Source of the DNA: Pseudomonas reinekei | GTDB taxonomy: Bacteria; Pseudomonadota; Gammaproteobacteria; Pseudomonadales; Pseudomonadaceae | Length of the DNA stretch: 64,000 nt | Assembly: GCF_001945365.1 (NCBI RefSeq) | Contig: NZ_MSTQ01000006.1 | Coordinates: forward strand, 124,001 to 188,000 | Reading direction: 5' to 3' | Part shown: one piece after another, positions 23,001-33,115 of the stretch | Layout of the letters: each line of letters opens with the position of its first letter | How positions within the stretch are numbered: position 1 is the stretch's first letter | Program-made: the position numbers and the translations under genes | Notes under the pieces: model-generated | Seen by the model: only the letters and a program-made list of their open reading frames with translations | Databases searched by the model: none | What the model was told of the DNA's origin: nothing

Positions 23001-23926
23001 CCAGCTACCAGATCCAGCGTCTGCGTGACAACGCCGACTGCGCCGATCAGGAATTCGACGTGCTGCTGGAAGAAGACAACCCGGGCCTGAGCGTCAAGCT
23101 CAGCTACGACGTCAACCAGGACATCGCCGCGCCTTACATCAAGAAAGGCATCCGCCCACAGGTTGCCGTGCTGCGTGAGCAGGGCGTCAACGGTCAGGTG
23201 GAAATGGCGGCGGCGTTCGACCGCGCCGGTTTCAACGCGATCGACGTGCACATGAGCGACATTCTGGCCGGCCGTGTAGACCTGAACGAGTTCAAGGGCC
23301 TGGTGGCTTGCGGCGGTTTCTCCTACGGCGACGTGCTGGGGGCCGGCGAAGGCTGGGCTAAATCCGCGCTGTTCAACAGCCGTGCCCGCGATGCGTTCCA
23401 GGGTTTCTTCGAGCGTAACGACAGCTTCACCCTCGGCGTGTGCAACGGTTGCCAGATGATGTCCAACCTGCACGAGCTGATCCCGGGCAGCGAGTTCTGG
23501 CCGCACTTCGTGCGTAACCGTTCCGAGCAATTCGAAGCGCGCGTGGCGATGGTGCAGATCCAGGAGTCGAACTCGATCTTCCTGCAAGGCATGGCCGGTT
23601 CGCGCATGCCGATCGCCATCGCGCATGGCGAAGGTCATGCCGAATTCTCCAGCGAAGAAGCACTGCTGGAAGCCGATCTGTCCGGTTGTGTGGCGATGCG
23701 TTTCGTCGACAACCACGGCAAGGTCACCGAAACCTACCCGGCCAACCCGAACGGTTCGCCGCGCGGGATCACCGGTTTGACCAGCCGCGACGGTCGCGTA
23801 ACGATCATGATGCCGCACCCGGAGCGCGTGTTCCGCGCCGTGCAGAACTCGTGGCGTTCGGAAGACTGGAACGAAGACGCACCTTGGATGCGTATGTTCC
23901 GCAACGCACGCGTGTGGGTTAACTAA
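20030..23926 (+). CDS. purL: Phosphoribosylformylglycinamidine synthase (large type)
   Basis: A 1298-residue single-chain FGAM synthase, the normal gammaproteobacterial length. The N-terminal PurS-like part is followed by two AIRS-like ATP-binding halves (with [15 protein letters not shown] and [15 protein letters not shown]) and a C-terminal glutaminase domain with the nucleophilic cysteine in [13 protein letters not shown]. It converts FGAR and glutamine to FGAM in purine synthesis. The longest antisense frame here is a codon-bias shadow. Confidence 0.98.
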   Translation: MLILRGAPALSAFRHSKLLEQLSQKVPAVSGLYAEFAHFAEVTGVLTGDEQQVLARLLKYGPSVPVQEPTGRLFLVLPRFGTISPWSSKASDIARNCGLTKIQRLERGIAFYVAGQFSDAQAQLIADTLHDRMTQIVLGNLEQAAGLFSHAEPKPLTAIDVLGGGRAALEKANTELGLALAEDEIDYLVNAFVGLKRNPHDIELMMFAQANSEHCRHKIFNASWDIDGESQEKSLFGMIKNTYVMHSEGVLSAYKDNASVIVGSVAGRFFPDPETRQYGAVQEPVHILMKVETHNHPTAIAPFPGASTGSGGEIRDEGATGRGAKPKAGLTGFTVSNLQIPGFEQPWEVPYGKPERIVTALDIMIEGPLGGAAFNNEFGRPALTGYFRTFEQSITTPHGDEVRGYHKPIMLAGGMGNIREEHVKKGEIVVGSKLIVLGGPAMLIGLGGGAASSMATGTSSADLDFASVQRENPEMERRCQEVIDRCWQLGDKNPISFIHDVGAGGLSNAFPELVNDGDRGGRFELRNIPNDEPGMAPHEIWSNESQERYVLAVGPADFERFKAICERERCPFAVVGEATAEPQLTVTDSHFGNSPVDMPLEVLLGKAPRMHRSVVRENELGDDFDPSTLDIANCVERVLHHPAVASKSFLITIGDRTITGLVARDQMVGPWQVPVADVAVTATSFDVYTGEAMAMGERTPLALLDAPASGRMAIGETLTNIAASRIGKISDIKLSANWMSAAGHPGEDARLYDTVKAVGMELCPELGITIPVGKDSMSMATRWNDEGVDKSVTSPMSLIVTGFAPVTDIRQTLTPQLRMDKGTTDLILIDLGRGQNRMGASILAQVHGKLGKQAPDVDDAEDLKAFFAVIQGLNADGHLLAYHDRSDGGLLTSAVEMAFAGHCGLSLNLDGLAETSADIAAILFNEELGAVIQVRQDATPDILAQFSAAGLGECVSVIGQPINNGQINITFNGDTVFEGQRRLLQRQWAETSYQIQRLRDNADCADQEFDVLLEEDNPGLSVKLSYDVNQDIAAPYIKKGIRPQVAVLREQGVNGQVEMAAAFDRAGFNAIDVHMSDILAGRVDLNEFKGLVACGGFSYGDVLGAGEGWAKSALFNSRARDAFQGFFERNDSFTLGVCNGCQMMSNLHELIPGSEFWPHFVRNRSEQFEARVAMVQIQESNSIFLQGMAGSRMPIAIAHGEGHAEFSSEEALLEADLSGCVAMRFVDNHGKVTETYPANPNGSPRGITGLTSRDGRVTIMMPHPERVFRAVQNSWRSEDWNEDAPWMRMFRNARVWVN

Positions 23927-23931
23927 GCGCT

Positions 23932-24243
23932 GTGTTCAAGCTCGGCTTTTTCGTTCCCGACAGTCATGTCGAAGTGGTCAAGAGTGCCGTATTCGCTGCC
24001 GGTGGCGGGCGGATCGGTGCTTATGACCACTGCGCCTGGCAAGTGAAAGGCCTGGGCCAGTTCCGGCCACTGGATGGCAGTCAGCCGTTCATTGGCGAGG
24101 CGGGGCAGGTCGAGCAGGTCGAGGAGTGGAAGGTTGAGCTGGTGGTGGCGGATGAGTTGATCGTGGCCGTAGTGGCTGCGCTGAAACTCAGCCATCCCTA
24201 CGAGACACCAGCTTATGAGGTGTGGCGGCTGGAGGATTTCTGA
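23932..24243 (+). CDS. YqfO/NIF3-insert-like small protein
   Basis: A 103-residue protein with the pattern of the CutA-like insert of NIF3 (YqfO) proteins: an N-terminal MFKLGFFVPDSHVEVVK strand-helix unit, AAGGGRIGAYDHCAW, and a C-terminal LKLSHPYETPAYEVW. Function is unknown; a trimeric ferredoxin-like fold is expected from the family. The GTG start is five bases after the purL stop, and a terminator follows directly. It is therefore probably co-transcribed with purL. Confidence 0.8.
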   Translation: MFKLGFFVPDSHVEVVKSAVFAAGGGRIGAYDHCAWQVKGLGQFRPLDGSQPFIGEAGQVEQVEEWKVELVVADELIVAVVAALKLSHPYETPAYEVWRLEDF

Positions 24244-24261
24244 TCCTTCTGTCGCTCAAAT

Positions 24262-24297
24262 AAAAAACCCGCTGAAAGCGATTTCAGCGGGTTTTTT
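24262..24297. terminator. Terminator after purL and the NIF3-like gene
   Basis: An A6-CCCGCTGAAA stem with a GCGA loop and TTTCAGCGGG-T6 partner forms a perfect bidirectional terminator. Confidence 0.93.
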
Positions 24298-24313
24298 GTT
24301 GGTTGCGATTCCC

Positions 24314-24350
24314 CTGTAGGAGCTGCCGCAGCCTGCGGCAGCTCCTACAG
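24314..24350. repeat. REP palindrome, TGTAGGAGCTGCCGCAG family
   Basis: An 18-base arm is directly followed by its inverse complement with almost no loop. It lies just after the terminator and just before the convergent L,D-transpeptidase stop. Confidence 0.85.
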
Positions 24351-24364
24351 GAGTGGCGTCAACC

Positions 24365-24868
24365 TTATGGGCGGATTTCGATCATCGTGCCATCCGGCAC
24401 CAGGTTCCACACTTCACGCATGTCCATGTTGCGCATGGCGACACAGCCGTCGGTCCAGTCCAGGGTGTGGAACAGGTCTTCCGGGTTCTCTTCGGTGTCC
24501 GGGGTGCCGTGGATCATGATCATGCCGCCGGGCTCGACGCCCTCGCGGCGGGCGCGGGCGGAGTCGCTGATGTTCGGGTAGGAGATGTGCATGGCCAGGT
24601 TGAAGCGGTCGCTGACCTTGCGCCAGTCAACCCAATAGAAGCCCTCCGGCGTGCGCTTGTCGCCCTCCATCAGTTTCGGCCCCTTGGGGTTTTTACCCAG
24701 GGAAATGCGATAGGTCTTGAGCGGCTTGCCGTCATTGATCAACTGCAATTGATGGGCGGACTTGAGAACCAGAATTTTCTCGATGGGCTTGCCGTCCAGG
24801 CTGCCCACGGCAGAAGCCTGGGACACCGCGATGAACGACAAGCAAAACAGGGCAAGCAACCAGCGCAT
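24365..24868 (-). CDS. L,D-transpeptidase family protein (YkuD domain)
   Basis: A 167-residue secreted protein with a signal peptide (MRWLLALFCLSFIAVSQASA). The YkuD catalytic motif is present as H120 (MIHGTPDTEE) and C142 (TDGCVAMRN). This family makes 3-3 peptidoglycan cross-links or attaches lipoproteins through the active cysteine. Here the serine/threonine-x-glycine-cysteine motif reads TDGC. It has no LysM or other wall-binding domain, so the exact substrate is open. Confidence 0.88.
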   Translation of the reverse strand: MRWLLALFCLSFIAVSQASAVGSLDGKPIEKILVLKSAHQLQLINDGKPLKTYRISLGKNPKGPKLMEGDKRTPEGFYWVDWRKVSDRFNLAMHISYPNISDSARARREGVEPGGMIMIHGTPDTEENPEDLFHTLDWTDGCVAMRNMDMREVWNLVPDGTMIEIRP

Positions 24869-24920
24869 TGAAACGATTCCCCAAAAGGTGTCGCGACTAT
24901 CTATAAGTTATAGGTGTTTT

Positions 24921-24946
24921 TGTAGGAGCTGCCGCAGGCTGCGATC
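24921..24946. repeat. Single REP half-site
   Basis: TGTAGGAGCTGCCGCAGGCT followed by GCGATC is one arm of the TGTAGGAGC family without a partner. Confidence 0.6.
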
Positions 24947-24978
24947 TTTTCGCGCCTGCAACGTTACCCAAAATGGAA

Positions 24979-25530
24979 TCAGGTGATGGCCGACTGAACC
25001 AACGGCGGGATCGATTCGGACCGCACAGGGTAGACCTCGGTCCGTCGGTCAGCGAAGAAGCATTCTAAGGTACGGCCCACCGTGCGGAAAGCCAGCTCGT
25101 CCCAAGGGATGTCCGCTTCGTCGAATAATTGCACTTCGAGGCTCTCCGGACCTGCGGCAAAGTCGAGATCCGCCAGCTCGGCGCGGAAAAACACATGCAC
25201 CTGGCTGATGTGTGGCACGTCGATCAGGGTGTAGATGCTCAGGTTGCGCACCCGGGCGCAGGCTTCCTCGGCGGTCTCGCGAACTGCCGCCTGCTCGATG
25301 GTTTCACCGTTTTCCATGAAGCCGGCAGGCAGGGTCCAGTAACCGCGGCGCGGCTCTATCGCGCGGCGGCAGAGCAGGACCTGGGTACCCCAGGTCGCGA
25401 CGCAGCCAGCGACGATATTGGGGTTCTGGTAGTGAATGGCCTGACAACTGTCGCAGACAAACCGCAGGCGCGAATCGCCTTCGGGAATGCGTTGGGTCAC
25501 CGGGTTGCCGCACTGACTGCAAAATTTCAT
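24979..25530 (-). CDS. Zinc-ribbon Nudix hydrolase (NudC-like)
   Basis: A 183-residue protein. An N-terminal four-cysteine zinc ribbon (CSQCGNP and CDSCQ) precedes a Nudix domain with the box GFMENGETIEQAAVRETAEE, whose final glycine position is cysteine. The pattern resembles the NADH/RNA-decapping NudC branch but is shorter, lacking its N-terminal domain. Pyrophosphate-bond hydrolysis is certain for the family; the substrate is not known. I reject the upstream start at 25662 because the family begins at MKFCSQCGNP. Confidence 0.85.
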   Translation of the reverse strand: MKFCSQCGNPVTQRIPEGDSRLRFVCDSCQAIHYQNPNIVAGCVATWGTQVLLCRRAIEPRRGYWTLPAGFMENGETIEQAAVRETAEEACARVRNLSIYTLIDVPHISQVHVFFRAELADLDFAAGPESLEVQLFDEADIPWDELAFRTVGRTLECFFADRRTEVYPVRSESIPPLVQSAIT

Positions 25531-25677
25531 GCTTGGGTTCCTGAATGCTGCGCCTATCTTGGCGTGCGGCGGTGTCTGTCGGCAAGTTGTCGTTTCGCGA
25601 CACGTCGCTGTCCGGGGGCTTGGGCGACCGATACGATTGGTGCATGATGCAGGGTAAGGCACAGATCGAGAACACTC

Positions 25678-26277
25678 ATGCTGGACGAGCTACTGCATCG
25701 GGTAAGTCATCACACACCGCGCACGCTGGAGACTGACCGACGTTTCCCCGAGGCCGCCGTACTGTTGCCTATCACCCGCAGTGACGAACCGGAACTGGTT
25801 CTGACCCTGCGCGCCAGCGGACTCTCGACCCACGGCGGCGAAGTCGCCTTCCCCGGCGGCCGTCGCGACCCGGAAGACCCGGACCTGATTTTCACCGCCC
25901 TGCGCGAGGCCGAAGAAGAGATCGGCCTGCCACCGGGGCTGGTCGAGGTGATCGGCCCGTTGAGCCCGCTGATCTCCCTGCACGGCATCAAGGTCACGCC
26001 TTATGTCGGGGTGATTCCGGATTTCGTCGAGTACCGGGCCAATGATGCCGAAATCGCCGCGGTGTTCAGCGTGCCGCTGGAATTCTTCCGCGAAGACCCG
26101 CGTGAACACACCCATCGTATCGATTACCAGGGCCGCAGTTGGTACGTGCCGAGCTACCGCTACGGCGAGTACAAGATCTGGGGTTTGACGGCGATCATGG
26201 TCGTCGAGTTGATCAATCTGCTCTATGACGCGAAAATCAGCCTGCATCAGCCCCCAAAAAGCTTCATCAATACTTGA
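25678..26277 (+). CDS. CoA pyrophosphatase (Nudix)
   Basis: A 199-residue Nudix protein of the CoA pyrophosphatase branch (NudL/YeaB). The branch-specific motif TLRASGLSTHGGEVAFPGG directly precedes the Nudix box with REAEEEIGLP. It would hydrolyse CoA to 4'-phosphopantetheine and 3',5'-ADP. It is divergent from the zinc-ribbon Nudix gene, so two Nudix genes share one 147-base intergenic region. Confidence 0.88.
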   Translation: MLDELLHRVSHHTPRTLETDRRFPEAAVLLPITRSDEPELVLTLRASGLSTHGGEVAFPGGRRDPEDPDLIFTALREAEEEIGLPPGLVEVIGPLSPLISLHGIKVTPYVGVIPDFVEYRANDAEIAAVFSVPLEFFREDPREHTHRIDYQGRSWYVPSYRYGEYKIWGLTAIMVVELINLLYDAKISLHQPPKSFINT

Positions 26278-26332
26278 AGCCGTCGTTCGAATGGCCGCAA
26301 ACGCGACTGCCTGAGCCCTGAGGAAAACCACA

Positions 26333-26857
26333 ATGAAATACCGCCTGGGCGACGCCCGTGTCGAAACCCACCCACAAAGCTGGGTGGCACCCAATGCCGT
26401 GCTGGTGGGCAAGGTCAAGCTGGAAGAGGGCGCCAATGTCTGGTTCAACGCCGTATTGCGTGGCGACAACGAATTGATCCTGATCGGCAAGAACAGCAAC
26501 GTCCAGGACGGCACCGTCATGCACACCGACATGGGCTACCCGCTGACCATCGGCACCGGCGTGACCATCGGCCACAACGCCATGCTCCACGGCTGCACCG
26601 TAGGCGATTACAGTCTGATCGGAATCAATGCGGTGATCCTCAACGGCGCGAAGATCGGCAAGAACTGCATCATCGGCGCCAATTCGCTGATCGGCGAAGG
26701 CAAAGAGATTCCCGACGGGTCGCTGGTGATGGGTTCGCCTGGCAAGGTCGTGCGCGAGCTGACGGAACAGCAGAAGAAAATGCTCGAAGCCAGTGCCGCT
26801 CATTACGTGCACAACGCCCAGCGTTATGCCCGTGATCTGGCCGAGCAGGAAGAATGA
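26333..26857 (+). CDS. Gamma-carbonic anhydrase-like hexapeptide protein
   Basis: A 174-residue left-handed beta-helix protein. The hexapeptide repeats and the metal-binding histidines in [16 protein letters not shown] fit the YrdA/PaaY gamma-carbonic anhydrase family, which forms trimers with metal between subunits. Many members show weak or no carbonic anhydrase activity, so function is uncertain. The stop overlaps the next start as ATGA. Confidence 0.88.
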   Translation: MKYRLGDARVETHPQSWVAPNAVLVGKVKLEEGANVWFNAVLRGDNELILIGKNSNVQDGTVMHTDMGYPLTIGTGVTIGHNAMLHGCTVGDYSLIGINAVILNGAKIGKNCIIGANSLIGEGKEIPDGSLVMGSPGKVVRELTEQQKKMLEASAAHYVHNAQRYARDLAEQEE

Positions 26858-27069
26858 CCACGCCTGAACGTCCGGTGGCATCGCCCTGCGTGAGCATTTG
26901 CGCGCTGGATGACGATGATGTTTGCACCGGTTGCCAGCGTACGGTGGAAGAAATCACCCGTTGGAGCCGCATGGATAATGATGAGCGCCGCAAGGTGCTG
27001 GGGTTGTGTCATGAGCGGGCGAAGGCCAATGGTTTGATCTGGATGTTGCCGACCAAATCCAGTCACTGA
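26854..27069 (+). CDS. DUF1289 small cysteine-rich protein
   Basis: A 71-residue protein with [19 protein letters not shown], the four-cysteine pattern of the DUF1289 family, probably binding a metal. It is translationally coupled (ATGA) to the gamma-carbonic anhydrase-like gene. Function is unknown. Confidence 0.88.
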   Translation: MTTPERPVASPCVSICALDDDDVCTGCQRTVEEITRWSRMDNDERRKVLGLCHERAKANGLIWMLPTKSSH

Positions 27070-27083
27070 ATAGTGCGGGCTTT

Positions 27084-27113
27084 TGTGGCGAGGGAGCTTG
27101 CTCCCTCGCCACA
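27084..27113. repeat. Perfect palindrome TGTGGCGAGGGAGC-TT-GCTCCC...
   Basis: Two 14-base arms with a two-base loop. The same element occurs at 46114-46143 with loop GA. It looks like a compact REP of a second family and may terminate the DUF1289 transcript. Confidence 0.75.
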
Positions 27114-27141
27114 GGTTATCTGTGCACGGAAGATGAAGTAC

Positions 27142-27165
27142 CCTGTGCGCCAAATCAACAGGTGC
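27142..27165 (+). promoter_or_regulatory. Shine-Dalgarno-masking hairpin before the VUT gene
   Basis: CCTGT (27142-27146) pairs with ACAGG (27158-27162), which contains the likely ribosome-binding bases. GCGCC (27147-27151) can alternatively pair with GGTGC (27161-27165). The two pairings exclude each other at the GG. It could be a switch. It does not match the preQ1 consensus that I know. Confidence 0.3.
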
Positions 27166-27169
27166 CTAA

Positions 27170-27637
27170 ATGTTCTTCCTGATCGCCTACATCAGCAGCG
27201 TCGTGCTGATCAATTTCGCGTTTTCCACCGCCCCGCACCTGGACATCATCTGGTCGGCCTGGGGTGGCTTGGTGTTTATCTTGCGCGACATGGTGCAAAC
27301 CCGCTTCGGCCACGGCGCGATTGCGGCGATGCTGGTAGCGCTGGTGTTGTCTTATGTCACGTCCGATCCGTCCATTGCCCTGGCCAGCGCTACGGCGTTC
27401 GCAGTGTCGGAGTGCATCGACTGGCTGGTGTTCAGCATCACCAAGCGCCCGTTGCACGACCGCCTGTGGATAAGTTCGGCGCTGAGCATTCCCCTCGATA
27501 CCTTCATTTTTTTCGGCATGATCGATGCGCTGACGCCGGGTGTGATCCTCACGGCGCTGGGCTCGAAGTTCGCCGGTGTGACCGCCGTATGGCTGATCAT
27601 GGCCTGGCGCCTGCGCAAACAAGCTGTCGTCAGCTGA
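27170..27637 (+). CDS. VUT-family membrane protein, possible preQ0/queuosine-precursor transporter
   Basis: A 155-residue integral membrane protein with about five to six hydrophobic segments. The segment FILRDMVQTRFGHG near residues 36-50 and SECIDWLVFSITKRP fit the VUT (YhhQ-like) family of queuosine-precursor transporters. Members of this length are annotated as VUT proteins; the substrate here is inferred. The ATG follows a CAGGTG motif inside a small hairpin. Confidence 0.75.
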   Translation: MFFLIAYISSVVLINFAFSTAPHLDIIWSAWGGLVFILRDMVQTRFGHGAIAAMLVALVLSYVTSDPSIALASATAFAVSECIDWLVFSITKRPLHDRLWISSALSIPLDTFIFFGMIDALTPGVILTALGSKFAGVTAVWLIMAWRLRKQAVVS

Positions 27638-27714
27638 AGTTCATGTAAAATGCCGCGCTTTCTCCCCATGGGAAGCGTGCTTCCCTCGATGATCCGCTCC
27701 TTGAGGACCTTCAG

Positions 27715-28896
27715 ATGACCCGTATCGGAACTCCGTTGTCGCCGACCGCGACCCGCGTATTAATGTGTGGCTGTGGCGAATTGGGCAAGGAAGTGGTGAT
27801 CGAGCTGCAACGCCTGGGCGTTGAAGTGATTGCCGTGGACCGGTACGCCAACGCACCGGCCATGCAGGTGGCGCACCGCAGCCAGGTGATCAACATGCTC
27901 GATGGCGCCGCCCTGCGTGCCGTGATCGAAGCCGAGAAGCCGCACTTCATCGTGCCGGAAATCGAAGCCATCGCCACCGCGACCCTGGTCGAGCTGGAGT
28001 CCGAAGGTTTCACCGTGATCCCGACCGCACGCGCTGCGCAGTTGACCATGAACCGCGAAGGCATCCGTCGTCTGGCCGCCGAAGAGCTGGACCTGCCGAC
28101 CTCGCCGTACCACTTCGCCGATACCTTCGAGGATTACAGCAAGGCGGTCGAAGACCTCGGTTTCCCCTGTGTGGTCAAGCCGGTGATGAGCTCGTCGGGC
28201 AAAGGCCAGAGCCTGCTGCGCAGCGCCGATGACGTCAAAACAGCCTGGGACTACGCGCAAGAAGGCGGCCGTGCCGGCAAAGGCCGCGTGATCATCGAAG
28301 GCTTCATCGATTTCGACTACGAAATCACCCTGCTGACCGTGCGCCATGTGGGCGGCACCACATTCTGCGCGCCGGTCGGCCATCGTCAGGAAAAGGGCGA
28401 CTACCAGGAATCCTGGCAGCCACAAGCCATGAGCCCGATTGCCCTGGCCGAGTCCGAGCGCGTGGCCAAAGCGGTGACCGAAGCCTTGGGTGGTCGTGGT
28501 CTGTTTGGCGTCGAGCTGTTCATCAAGGGTGATCAGGTGTGGTTCAGCGAAGTGTCGCCGCGCCCGCATGACACCGGCCTGGTGACCCTGATTTCCCAGG
28601 ATCTGTCGCAGTTCGCCCTGCATGCCCGCGCGATTCTGGGCCTGCCGATCCCGTTGATCCGCCAGTTCGGGCCTTCCGCATCGGCGGTGATTCTGGTGGA
28701 AGGGCAGTCGACCCAGACCGCTTTCGGCAATCTGGGTGCCGCGCTGAGCGAGCCGGATACCGCGCTGCGTCTGTTCGGCAAGCCTGAAGTCAACGGCCAG
28801 CGCCGCATGGGTGTGGCCCTGGCGCGCGACGAGTCGATCGAAGCCGCCCGCGCCAAGGCGACCCGTGCCTCGCAAGCGGTGGTCGTAGAGTTGTAA
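27715..28896 (+). CDS. purT: Formate-dependent GAR transformylase
   Basis: A 393-residue ATP-grasp enzyme that makes formylglycinamide ribonucleotide from GAR, formate and ATP, an alternative to PurN. Visible motifs are [11 protein letters not shown] at the N-terminus, the ATP-grasp core ([15 protein letters not shown]) and the metal site [15 protein letters not shown] lies seven bases before the ATG. With purL, guaB and guaA, it makes this region rich in purine genes, though it is not one operon. Confidence 0.96.
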   Translation: MTRIGTPLSPTATRVLMCGCGELGKEVVIELQRLGVEVIAVDRYANAPAMQVAHRSQVINMLDGAALRAVIEAEKPHFIVPEIEAIATATLVELESEGFTVIPTARAAQLTMNREGIRRLAAEELDLPTSPYHFADTFEDYSKAVEDLGFPCVVKPVMSSSGKGQSLLRSADDVKTAWDYAQEGGRAGKGRVIIEGFIDFDYEITLLTVRHVGGTTFCAPVGHRQEKGDYQESWQPQAMSPIALAESERVAKAVTEALGGRGLFGVELFIKGDQVWFSEVSPRPHDTGLVTLISQDLSQFALHARAILGLPIPLIRQFGPSASAVILVEGQSTQTAFGNLGAALSEPDTALRLFGKPEVNGQRRMGVALARDESIEAARAKATRASQAVVVEL

Positions 28897-28945
28897 AAGC
28901 CGCTCTGGCGGGCCTATACCTGCTATGGGCTCGCCACAATTTACT

Positions 28946-29033
28946 GTGGGAGCGAGCCTGCTCGCGAAAGCGATGTTCGCACCAACATCGATGTTGAGCG
29001 TGAAGGCGCTTTCGCGAGCAGGCTCGCTCCCAC
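28946..29033. repeat. REP doublet after purT
   Basis: Exact 26-base inverse arms (28946-28971, 29008-29033) of the GTGGGAGCGAGCCTGCTCG family. Confidence 0.92.
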
Positions 29034-29102
29034 AAGGATTTTGCTTAATTGCCGAGTGTTCGATTGCGCAAGTCTTTTCATTAAAGCTCCAGGCCGTTAC
29101 CC

Positions 29103-29651
29103 ATGAATTCGCAAAGCATCATCGTCCCGAAAATCTCCACACTGCCGGTGCACGAGCCCCGGGCACGGGCGATCGTGCGTTGGCTGGTGCGCAAGAACAT
29201 CGTCAAGGAAGAACTGACCACCTGCGGCCGCACTGGCAATCGCATGGCGCACGCCATTGGCGACGGCGCCCGAGCAGTGGTCCTGCATCCGGAGGCCTTG
29301 CCGTTCGGCGAGCCGGTCAACGGCCTGGAGATCGTCACCAAGCGCTGCATCTACACGCCGGCCAAGGGCTTCCTTGAGGAGGCGGGCTGCGCCGAGTGCC
29401 GCAAGGAGATTGGCGAAGCGCTGTTCGAAAGCCTCGAAGACTGGATGCCCGGGCGCACCGATAACTTCACCTGCCCGGAATGCGGGCACGAAGACGACAT
29501 CAACGGTTTTCTGTTTTTGCAGGAGTGCGGTTTTTCCAACCTGGGTTTCATCTTCAACAATTGGGCGGAAGCCGGGTTCAAACAGAGCTTTCTCGACGAA
29601 TTCGCCGATTGGCTGGATCAGCCGGTGAGTTGGGTCAAAGTCGAGTTGTAG
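29103..29651 (+). CDS. Conserved hypothetical protein with zinc-binding cysteines
   Basis: A 182-residue soluble protein. Two cysteine pairs, CAEC near 97 and CPECGHED near 122, look like a zinc ribbon. Two further cysteines lie near residues 41 and 80. The C-terminus is acidic and tryptophan-rich (NNWAEAGF, WLDQPVSW). I recognise it only as a protein conserved in Pseudomonas. Older labels as a sugar ABC ATPase are not supported, because there is no Walker motif. It sits alone between purT and the guaB promoter. Confidence 0.75.
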   Translation: MNSQSIIVPKISTLPVHEPRARAIVRWLVRKNIVKEELTTCGRTGNRMAHAIGDGARAVVLHPEALPFGEPVNGLEIVTKRCIYTPAKGFLEEAGCAECRKEIGEALFESLEDWMPGRTDNFTCPECGHEDDINGFLFLQECGFSNLGFIFNNWAEAGFKQSFLDEFADWLDQPVSWVKVEL

Positions 29652-29690
29652 GCGGCAATTATTCCCGTATATCAGCAATACCGATAATAG

Positions 29691-31238
<1,548 letters not shown>

Positions 31239-31263
31239 GCCTTCAAGCAACACGACAAGCAAC

Positions 31264-31286
31264 CGGGGCTGTTTTATTCAGCCCCG
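31264..31286 (+). terminator. Hairpin between guaB and guaA
   Basis: CGGGGCTG (31264-31271) and CAGCCCCG (31279-31286) form a perfect stem with only a broken T-run after it. It may partly terminate or stabilise the guaB message. Confidence 0.5.
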
Positions 31287-31337
31287 AGTTGTTTCTGAAT
31301 CACGACTGTTTCCGAATTTTTTAGACGAGACTGAATC

Positions 31338-32915
31338 ATGGCCCTCGACATTCACGCTCACCGCATCCTGATCCTCGACTTCGGTTCCCAGTACACCCAA
31401 CTGATCGCCCGCCGCGTGCGTGAAATCGGTGTGTACTGCGAACTGCATCCATTCGACATGGACGAAGATGCGATCCGCGAATTCGCTCCTAAAGGCGTCA
31501 TCCTCGCTGGCGGCCCAGAGTCGGTCCACGAAGCCAACAGCCCTCGCTGCCCGCAAGCCGTGTTTGACCTGGGCGTGCCGGTCTTCGGTATCTGCTACGG
31601 CATGCAGACCATGGCCGAGCAACTGGGTGGCAAGGTTGAAGGTTCCGAGCTGCGTGAGTTCGGTTATGCCCGCGTAGACGTGGTCGGCAAGAGCCGCCTG
31701 CTGGACGGTATCGAAGACCACATCGACGCTGACGGCCTGTTCGGCCTCGACGTATGGATGAGCCACGGTGACAAGGTCACCAAGATGCCGGAAGACTTCC
31801 ACATCCTGGCCAGCACCCCGAGCTGCCCGATTGCCGGCATGTTCAGCGACGAGCGTCGCTACTACGGCGTGCAGTTCCACCCGGAAGTGACCCACACCAA
31901 GCAGGGCGGTCGCATCCTGTCGCGTTTCATCCTCGACATCTGCGAGTGTGAAGCCCTGTGGACACCTTCAAAGATCGCTGAAGACGCCATCGCCCAGGTT
32001 CGCGCCCAGGTTGGCACCGACAACGTCCTGCTCGGCCTGTCCGGCGGCGTGGACTCGTCCGTGGTTGCCGCGCTGCTGCACAAGGCCATTGGCGACCAGC
32101 TGACCTGCGTGTTCGTCGACAACGGCCTGCTGCGCCTGCACGAAGGTGAGCAGGTGATGGCCATGTTCGCCGAGAACATGGGCGTCAAGGTGATCCGCGC
32201 CAACGCCGAAGAGCAGTTCCTCAACAACCTGGCCGGCGAGTCCGACCCGGAGAAGAAGCGCAAGATCATCGGCCGTACCTTCATCGACGTGTTCGATGCC
32301 CAGTCCAATAAACTGGAAAACATCAAGTACCTGGCCCAGGGCACCATCTACCCGGACGTTATCGAGTCGGCTGGCGCGAAAAGCGGCAAAGCCCACGTGA
32401 TCAAGTCGCACCACAACGTGGGCGGCCTGCCGGAAGAGATGAACCTGAAACTGGTCGAGCCACTGCGCGAACTGTTCAAGGACGAAGTCCGCCGTCTGGG
32501 CCTGGAGCTGGGCCTGCCGTACGACATGGTCTACCGTCACCCGTTCCCGGGCCCGGGCCTGGGCGTGCGGATCCTCGGTGAAGTGAAGAAGGAATACGCC
32601 GACCTGCTGCGTCGCGCCGACCACATCTTCATCGAAGAACTGCGCAAGGCCGACTGGTACCACAAGGTCAGCCAGGCCTTTGTGGTGTTCCAGCCAGTGA
32701 AGTCGGTTGGCGTGGTCGGCGATGGCCGTCGTTACGCCTGGGTCGTGGCCCTGCGTGCCGTGGAAACCATCGACTTCATGACCGCGCGTTGGGCGCACCT
32801 GCCTTACGAACTGCTGGAAACCGTATCCGGCCGCATCATCAATGAAATCGAAGGCATCTCCCGCGTCACCTACGACGTGTCGAGCAAGCCGCCGGCGACC
32901 ATTGAGTGGGAGTGA
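31338..32915 (+). CDS. guaA: GMP synthase (glutamine-hydrolysing)
   Basis: A 525-residue two-part enzyme. The N-terminal class I glutaminase has its nucleophile in FGICYGMQT and a histidine in QFHPEV. The ATP-pyrophosphatase domain has the loop [12 protein letters not shown], and the C-terminal dimerisation domain ends in PPATIEWE. It aminates XMP to GMP. It is likely co-transcribed with guaB from the promoter at 29704, and it ends at a strong terminator. Confidence 0.98.
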   Translation: MALDIHAHRILILDFGSQYTQLIARRVREIGVYCELHPFDMDEDAIREFAPKGVILAGGPESVHEANSPRCPQAVFDLGVPVFGICYGMQTMAEQLGGKVEGSELREFGYARVDVVGKSRLLDGIEDHIDADGLFGLDVWMSHGDKVTKMPEDFHILASTPSCPIAGMFSDERRYYGVQFHPEVTHTKQGGRILSRFILDICECEALWTPSKIAEDAIAQVRAQVGTDNVLLGLSGGVDSSVVAALLHKAIGDQLTCVFVDNGLLRLHEGEQVMAMFAENMGVKVIRANAEEQFLNNLAGESDPEKKRKIIGRTFIDVFDAQSNKLENIKYLAQGTIYPDVIESAGAKSGKAHVIKSHHNVGGLPEEMNLKLVEPLRELFKDEVRRLGLELGLPYDMVYRHPFPGPGLGVRILGEVKKEYADLLRRADHIFIEELRKADWYHKVSQAFVVFQPVKSVGVVGDGRRYAWVVALRAVETIDFMTARWAHLPYELLETVSGRIINEIEGISRVTYDVSSKPPATIEWE

Positions 32916-32950
32916 TCCCGCACCAGCCCTGAAGGGTTGATCGCAGGATG

Positions 32951-32985
32951 AAAAGCCGTGTGAACGAGAGTTCACGCGGCTTTTT
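32951..32985 (+). terminator. Terminator of guaBA
   Basis: AAAGCCGTGTGAAC (32952-32965) pairs with GTTCACGCGGCTTT (32970-32983), with one mismatch, and a T-run follows. Confidence 0.9.
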
Positions 32986-33115
32986 GCATTGGAGCCGGCC
33001 GTACCTGCGGCCCGACGTCACGCCCGCTTTGCTGTTGCTTTCGCAGTTGCAGGTGTATCGTATTCGCCTTTTCCGGGCCCCAGGCCTGACGCTGATTTGT
33101 GAGGTAGTTGAGTTC

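Noticed and set aside
27142..27165. Known preQ1 riboswitch
   Set aside because: There is no A-rich segment after the first stem and no match to the class I or II consensus that I know.
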